Shown here one piece after another: positions 7,276-9,029 of a stretch of 9,029 nucleotides of DNA; within the stretch, counting starts at the first letter, position 1; every line of letters starts with the position of its first letter. The DNA is taken from assembly GCA_030640725.1 (NCBI GenBank), contig DAOWIV010000111.1:1-9029 (forward strand), written 5' to 3'. The DNA comes from Methanosarcinales archaeon (GTDB taxonomy: Archaea; Halobacteriota; Methanosarcinia; Methanosarcinales; Methanogasteraceae). A program made the position numbers and the translations under genes. The notes beneath the pieces are model-generated. The model saw only the letters and a list, made by a program, of their open reading frames with translations, was not told where the DNA came from and made no database searches.

Positions 7276-8549
7276 AGATTGGCGGCGTACGCGTCAATCG
7301 TCTTCTCGATATCCGTTGCAGTGTGCGCAATGCTCAGAAAATTGGTCTCAAACTGCGAAGGCGGAAGGAAGACTCCGCTTTCAAGCATCCGGCGGAAGAA
7401 ACGCAGATATTCGTCTTTATCGCATCTGAGCGCATCCTGATAGTTGCGCGGCATGTCTCCGAAGAATATCTTGAAGATGCTCCCGACTCCGGAGACTGAG
7501 TAGGGCAGTTTCAGGTCAGATACGAGATCCTGCAATGCAGAGCGGAGTTTATTTCCGCTTGCGTCCAGTTTTCTGTGAACATCCTCAGACTTGAGCGTAT
7601 CCAGCACGGCAAGTCCCGCGGTCACCGAAACAGGATTTCCGCTGAATGTTCCCGCCTGATAGACACCGCCTGATGGAGATATCATCTCCATGATCTCCTT
7701 TTTGCCGCCAAATACGCCAAACGGAAATCCCCCGCCGATGATCTTCCCGAGCGTCGTCATGTCAGGAACAATCCCAAAATACTCCTGTGCGCCGCCCATT
7801 GCAAGCCTGAATCCTGTGATGATCTCGTCGAAGATCAGTAGCACATCGTTCTCCTCTGTGACCCGGCGCAGAGCCTCGAGATAGCCGGGGACCGGAAGGA
7901 TCGGTCCGACGTTTCCGAGCACCGGTTCGATGATCACCGCAGCAAGGTCGTCCCGGTTCGACTCGATGAGACCTGTTATTGCCTCGATGTCGTTGTAGGG
8001 TGCCTGAAGCGTGTGTTTCGTGAAATCCGGCGGGACTCCAAATGAGTCTGGCACGCCGTGCGTTGTCGCGCCTGACCCTGCTTTTATGAGAACGGCGTCG
8101 TGAGCGCCGTGAAATCCGCCCTCGATCTTCAAAAACTTGTTTCTGCCAGTATACCCGCGGGCAAGGCGCAGAACGCTCATCGTTGCCTCTGTTCCGGACG
8201 AGACGAACCGCAGCATCTCGATACTCGGGTAGATGGATGCGATCCTTGATGCAAGCTTCACCTCTGCCTCGATCGGGGTTCCGTAGAGCCAGCCACGGTC
8301 GAGCTGGTCTGTAACTGCGCTCTTGATCGCGGGGTGCGCATGTCCGAGGATCAGGGGACCATATCCCATGCAGTAATCGATGTAACGGTTCCCGTCAAGG
8401 TCAGTGATCATGCAGCCCCTGGCAGATGCTGTGTAGAACGGATGCGGCTTGATTGCACGCACCGGCGAACTGACGCCGCCTGGAATAATTTTCCTTGCCT
8501 CTTCGTATGTTTTTTCTGATTGCGTAGTCGTGGTGGTAGTCATGGTCAT
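7269..8549 (-). CDS. hemL: Glutamate-1-semialdehyde 2,1-aminomutase
   Basis: A PLP enzyme that converts glutamate-1-semialdehyde to 5-aminolevulinate, the second step of the C5 tetrapyrrole pathway. The 426-residue protein matches the family along its length: IPGGVSSPVRA at 22-32, MGYGPLILGHAHP at 61-73, SSGTEATMSVLRLAR at 117-131 (phosphate-binding region), GGFHGAHD at 144-151, FDEIITGFR at 240-248 with the PLP-pyridine Asp241, the Schiff-base lysine K269 in TTLGKIIGGGFP, and QAGTFSGNP at 298-306. The N-terminus carries a threonine-rich extension of about ten residues before the conserved SEKTYEEA. The ATG at 8549 is chosen because GAGG lies 7 bases upstream and a TATA box at the right distance; an ATG two codons in (8543) is an alternative. 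It is first in the run with rdgB and tldE. hemA, hemB and hemC are not in the window. Confidence 0.96.
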   Translation of the reverse strand: MTMTTTTTTQSEKTYEEARKIIPGGVSSPVRAIKPHPFYTASARGCMITDLDGNRYIDYCMGYGPLILGHAHPAIKSAVTDQLDRGWLYGTPIEAEVKLASRIASIYPSIEMLRFVSSGTEATMSVLRLARGYTGRNKFLKIEGGFHGAHDAVLIKAGSGATTHGVPDSFGVPPDFTKHTLQAPYNDIEAITGLIESNRDDLAAVIIEPVLGNVGPILPVPGYLEALRRVTEENDVLLIFDEIITGFRLAMGGAQEYFGIVPDMTTLGKIIGGGFPFGVFGGKKEIMEMISPSGGVYQAGTFSGNPVSVTAGLAVLDTLKSEDVHRKLDASGNKLRSALQDLVSDLKLPYSVSGVGSIFKIFFGDMPRNYQDALRCDKDEYLRFFRRMLESGVFLPPSQFETNFLSIAHTATDIEKTIDAYAANLK

Positions 8550-8556
8550 GGATATG

Positions 8557-8560
8557 CCTC
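8557..8560 (-). promoter_or_regulatory. Ribosome binding site of hemL
   Basis: On the minus strand, GAGG within TTGAGGCATATCC lies 7 bases before the ATG at 8549. This decides in favour of that start over the ATG two codons later. Confidence 0.5.
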
Positions 8561-8580
8561 AATTAGATACGGGGCTGATA

Positions 8581-8600
8581 ACCTAAATATTTATTTGGGT
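8581..8600 (-). promoter_or_regulatory. hemL TATA box inside a near-palindrome
   Basis: The TATA-like AAATATTTA core sits inside a 20-base imperfect inverted repeat with 9-base arms (ACCTAAATA and TATTTGGGT, one mismatch, 2-base centre). In the hemL direction, 25-27 base spacing gives a start near 8562, leaving a short leader that contains the GAGG site. The symmetry means the same element could also direct transcription toward the ATPase, or be an operator. Confidence 0.55.
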
Positions 8601-8808
8601 GGCGCGATGCAATGAGCGCGAAGACTTTTATTTCTTCAGGTCAGTCGCTCTGGCGCATGATTGCGTTGCTGAGTGACTCCCCGTCAAATAGTTTACCCCG
8701 ATGTCTTTTGTCCGGAAGTCCCAAGAGTTAAGCATCGCCCGGACAAACTCGGCGGCACAACCCCAATGACAGAATACCAATCACTAAATCAAGAGAGATG
8801 ACCCAACA
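8601..8808. other. Divergent intergenic region, remainder
   Basis: About 208 bases between the hemL promoter and the ATPase start. It holds GAAGA/TCTTC arms (8620-8624 and 8633-8637) around a TATA-like CTTTTATT, a 9-base palindrome GAGTGACTC (8671-8679), an AT-rich CAAATAGTTTA (8685-8695) that could be a plus-strand TATA box, the hairpin at 8707-8747, and two tiny reading frames just before the ATPase. I checked for a tRNA fold on both strands by eye and found none. Confidence 0.5.
8707..8747 (+). repeat. Perfect 9-bp inverted repeat upstream of the ATPase
   Basis: TTTGTCCGG (8707-8715) and CCGGACAAA (8739-8747) are perfect inverted copies around a 23-base spacer. If transcription starts upstream of 8707, this would form a GC-containing stem in the leader of the ATPase mRNA; otherwise it could be an operator. 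No T-run follows it, so it is not a typical intrinsic terminator. Confidence 0.6.
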
Positions 8809-9029
8809 ATGATCATATCAATAGCAAGCGGAAAAGGCGGCACAGGGAAGACCACAGTGGCTGTAAATCTTGCGTTGTCGCTCTCGAATGTGCAGTTACT
8901 GGATTGCGATGTCGAAGAACCGAATTCACACATCTTCCTCAAACCAGAGATAGATGATGTAACGTCGGCATGTACAATTGTGCCCGTGATTGATCACGAT
9001 TTATGCGATTACTGTGGAAAGTGCGCGGC
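8809..9029 (+). CDS. MinD-superfamily P-loop ATPase with inserted ferredoxin domain (partial, 5' part)
   Basis: The first 73 codons of a gene cut by the window edge. Seen: a deviant Walker A motif GKGGTGKTT at residues 8-16 with the signature lysine K9, Walker A'-region LLDCDVEEPNSH at 30-41, and the opening CxxCxxC of a ferredoxin-type [4Fe-4S] site at C66, C69 and C72. A MinD/Mrp-like NTPase with iron-sulfur cysteines inserted at this point is characteristic of the COG1149 group, common in methanogens and other anaerobes and often encoded as adjacent pairs. Its function is not established; a role in iron-sulfur or redox-enzyme assembly is plausible. The ATG at 8809 is the first start that gives the conserved MIISIASGKGG opening, with a purine-rich AAGAGAGA about 10 bases upstream. 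It diverges from hemL. Expect a fourth cysteine and further ferredoxin motif just past the edge, and possibly a paralogue next to it. Confidence 0.88.
   Translation, partial: MIISIASGKGGTGKTTVAVNLALSLSNVQLLDCDVEEPNSHIFLKPEIDDVTSACTIVPVIDHDLCDYCGKCA

Noticed and set aside
8334..8519. Plus-strand open frame opposite the hemL N-terminus
   Set aside because: Antisense to conserved HemL residues and without any protein-family signal.
8641..8760. Possible tRNA or structured non-coding RNA before the ATPase
   Set aside because: No T-loop consensus or cloverleaf pairing on either strand; only the single 9-bp inverted repeat stands out.

Overview
The window reads as chromosomal DNA from an archaeon, most likely a methanogen or a related anaerobic methane/alkane oxidiser in the broad Methanomicrobia/ANME sense. 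The evidence is a NurA-type DNA-repair nuclease, an Agl23-like archaeal glycosylation membrane protein, a MinD-like ATPase with an inserted ferredoxin motif, TATA-box promoters with very short leaders, and a cobalamin-binding radical-SAM protein resembling the methyl-coenzyme M reductase (MCR) modifying enzymes. Placement at genus level is not possible from these data.

Layout: nurA (128-1297, +) faces a long minus-strand block convergently. Read in the direction of transcription, that block is hemL (8549-7269), rdgB/XTP pyrophosphatase (7247-6672), tldE (6629-5313), a promoter region, the B12/radical-SAM protein (5172-3823), a possible 33-residue small ORF (3826-3725), an Agl23-like membrane protein (3724-2261), and hemD (2118-1333). 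At the right edge, a 259-bp divergent intergenic region separates hemL from a plus-strand ATPase (from 8809) that runs off the end.

How the genes fit together: hemL and hemD are both steps of the C5 route to uroporphyrinogen III, the precursor of cobalamin, coenzyme F430 and siroheme/heme. The B12/radical-SAM protein would consume cobalamin and, if it is MgmA, would modify the enzyme that carries F430. TldE belongs to a family involved in maturing small peptides. RdgB is nucleotide-pool housekeeping, and the Agl23-like protein is an envelope glycosylation factor. The minus strand looks like at least two transcription units: hemL-rdgB-tldE from a TATA box near 8590, and the radical-SAM gene with agl23 from a TATA box near 5205. 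hemD may have its own weak promoter or depend on read-through.

I see no CRISPR array, tRNA, rRNA, transposase, integrase or attachment site, and nothing suggesting a mobile island. The less ordinary signals are at junctions: a small ORF that exactly fills the gap between two genes, a pentanucleotide tandem at the hemL/rdgB boundary, and palindromes plus mini-ORFs in the divergent region before the ATPase. I do not see a convincing undescribed system.
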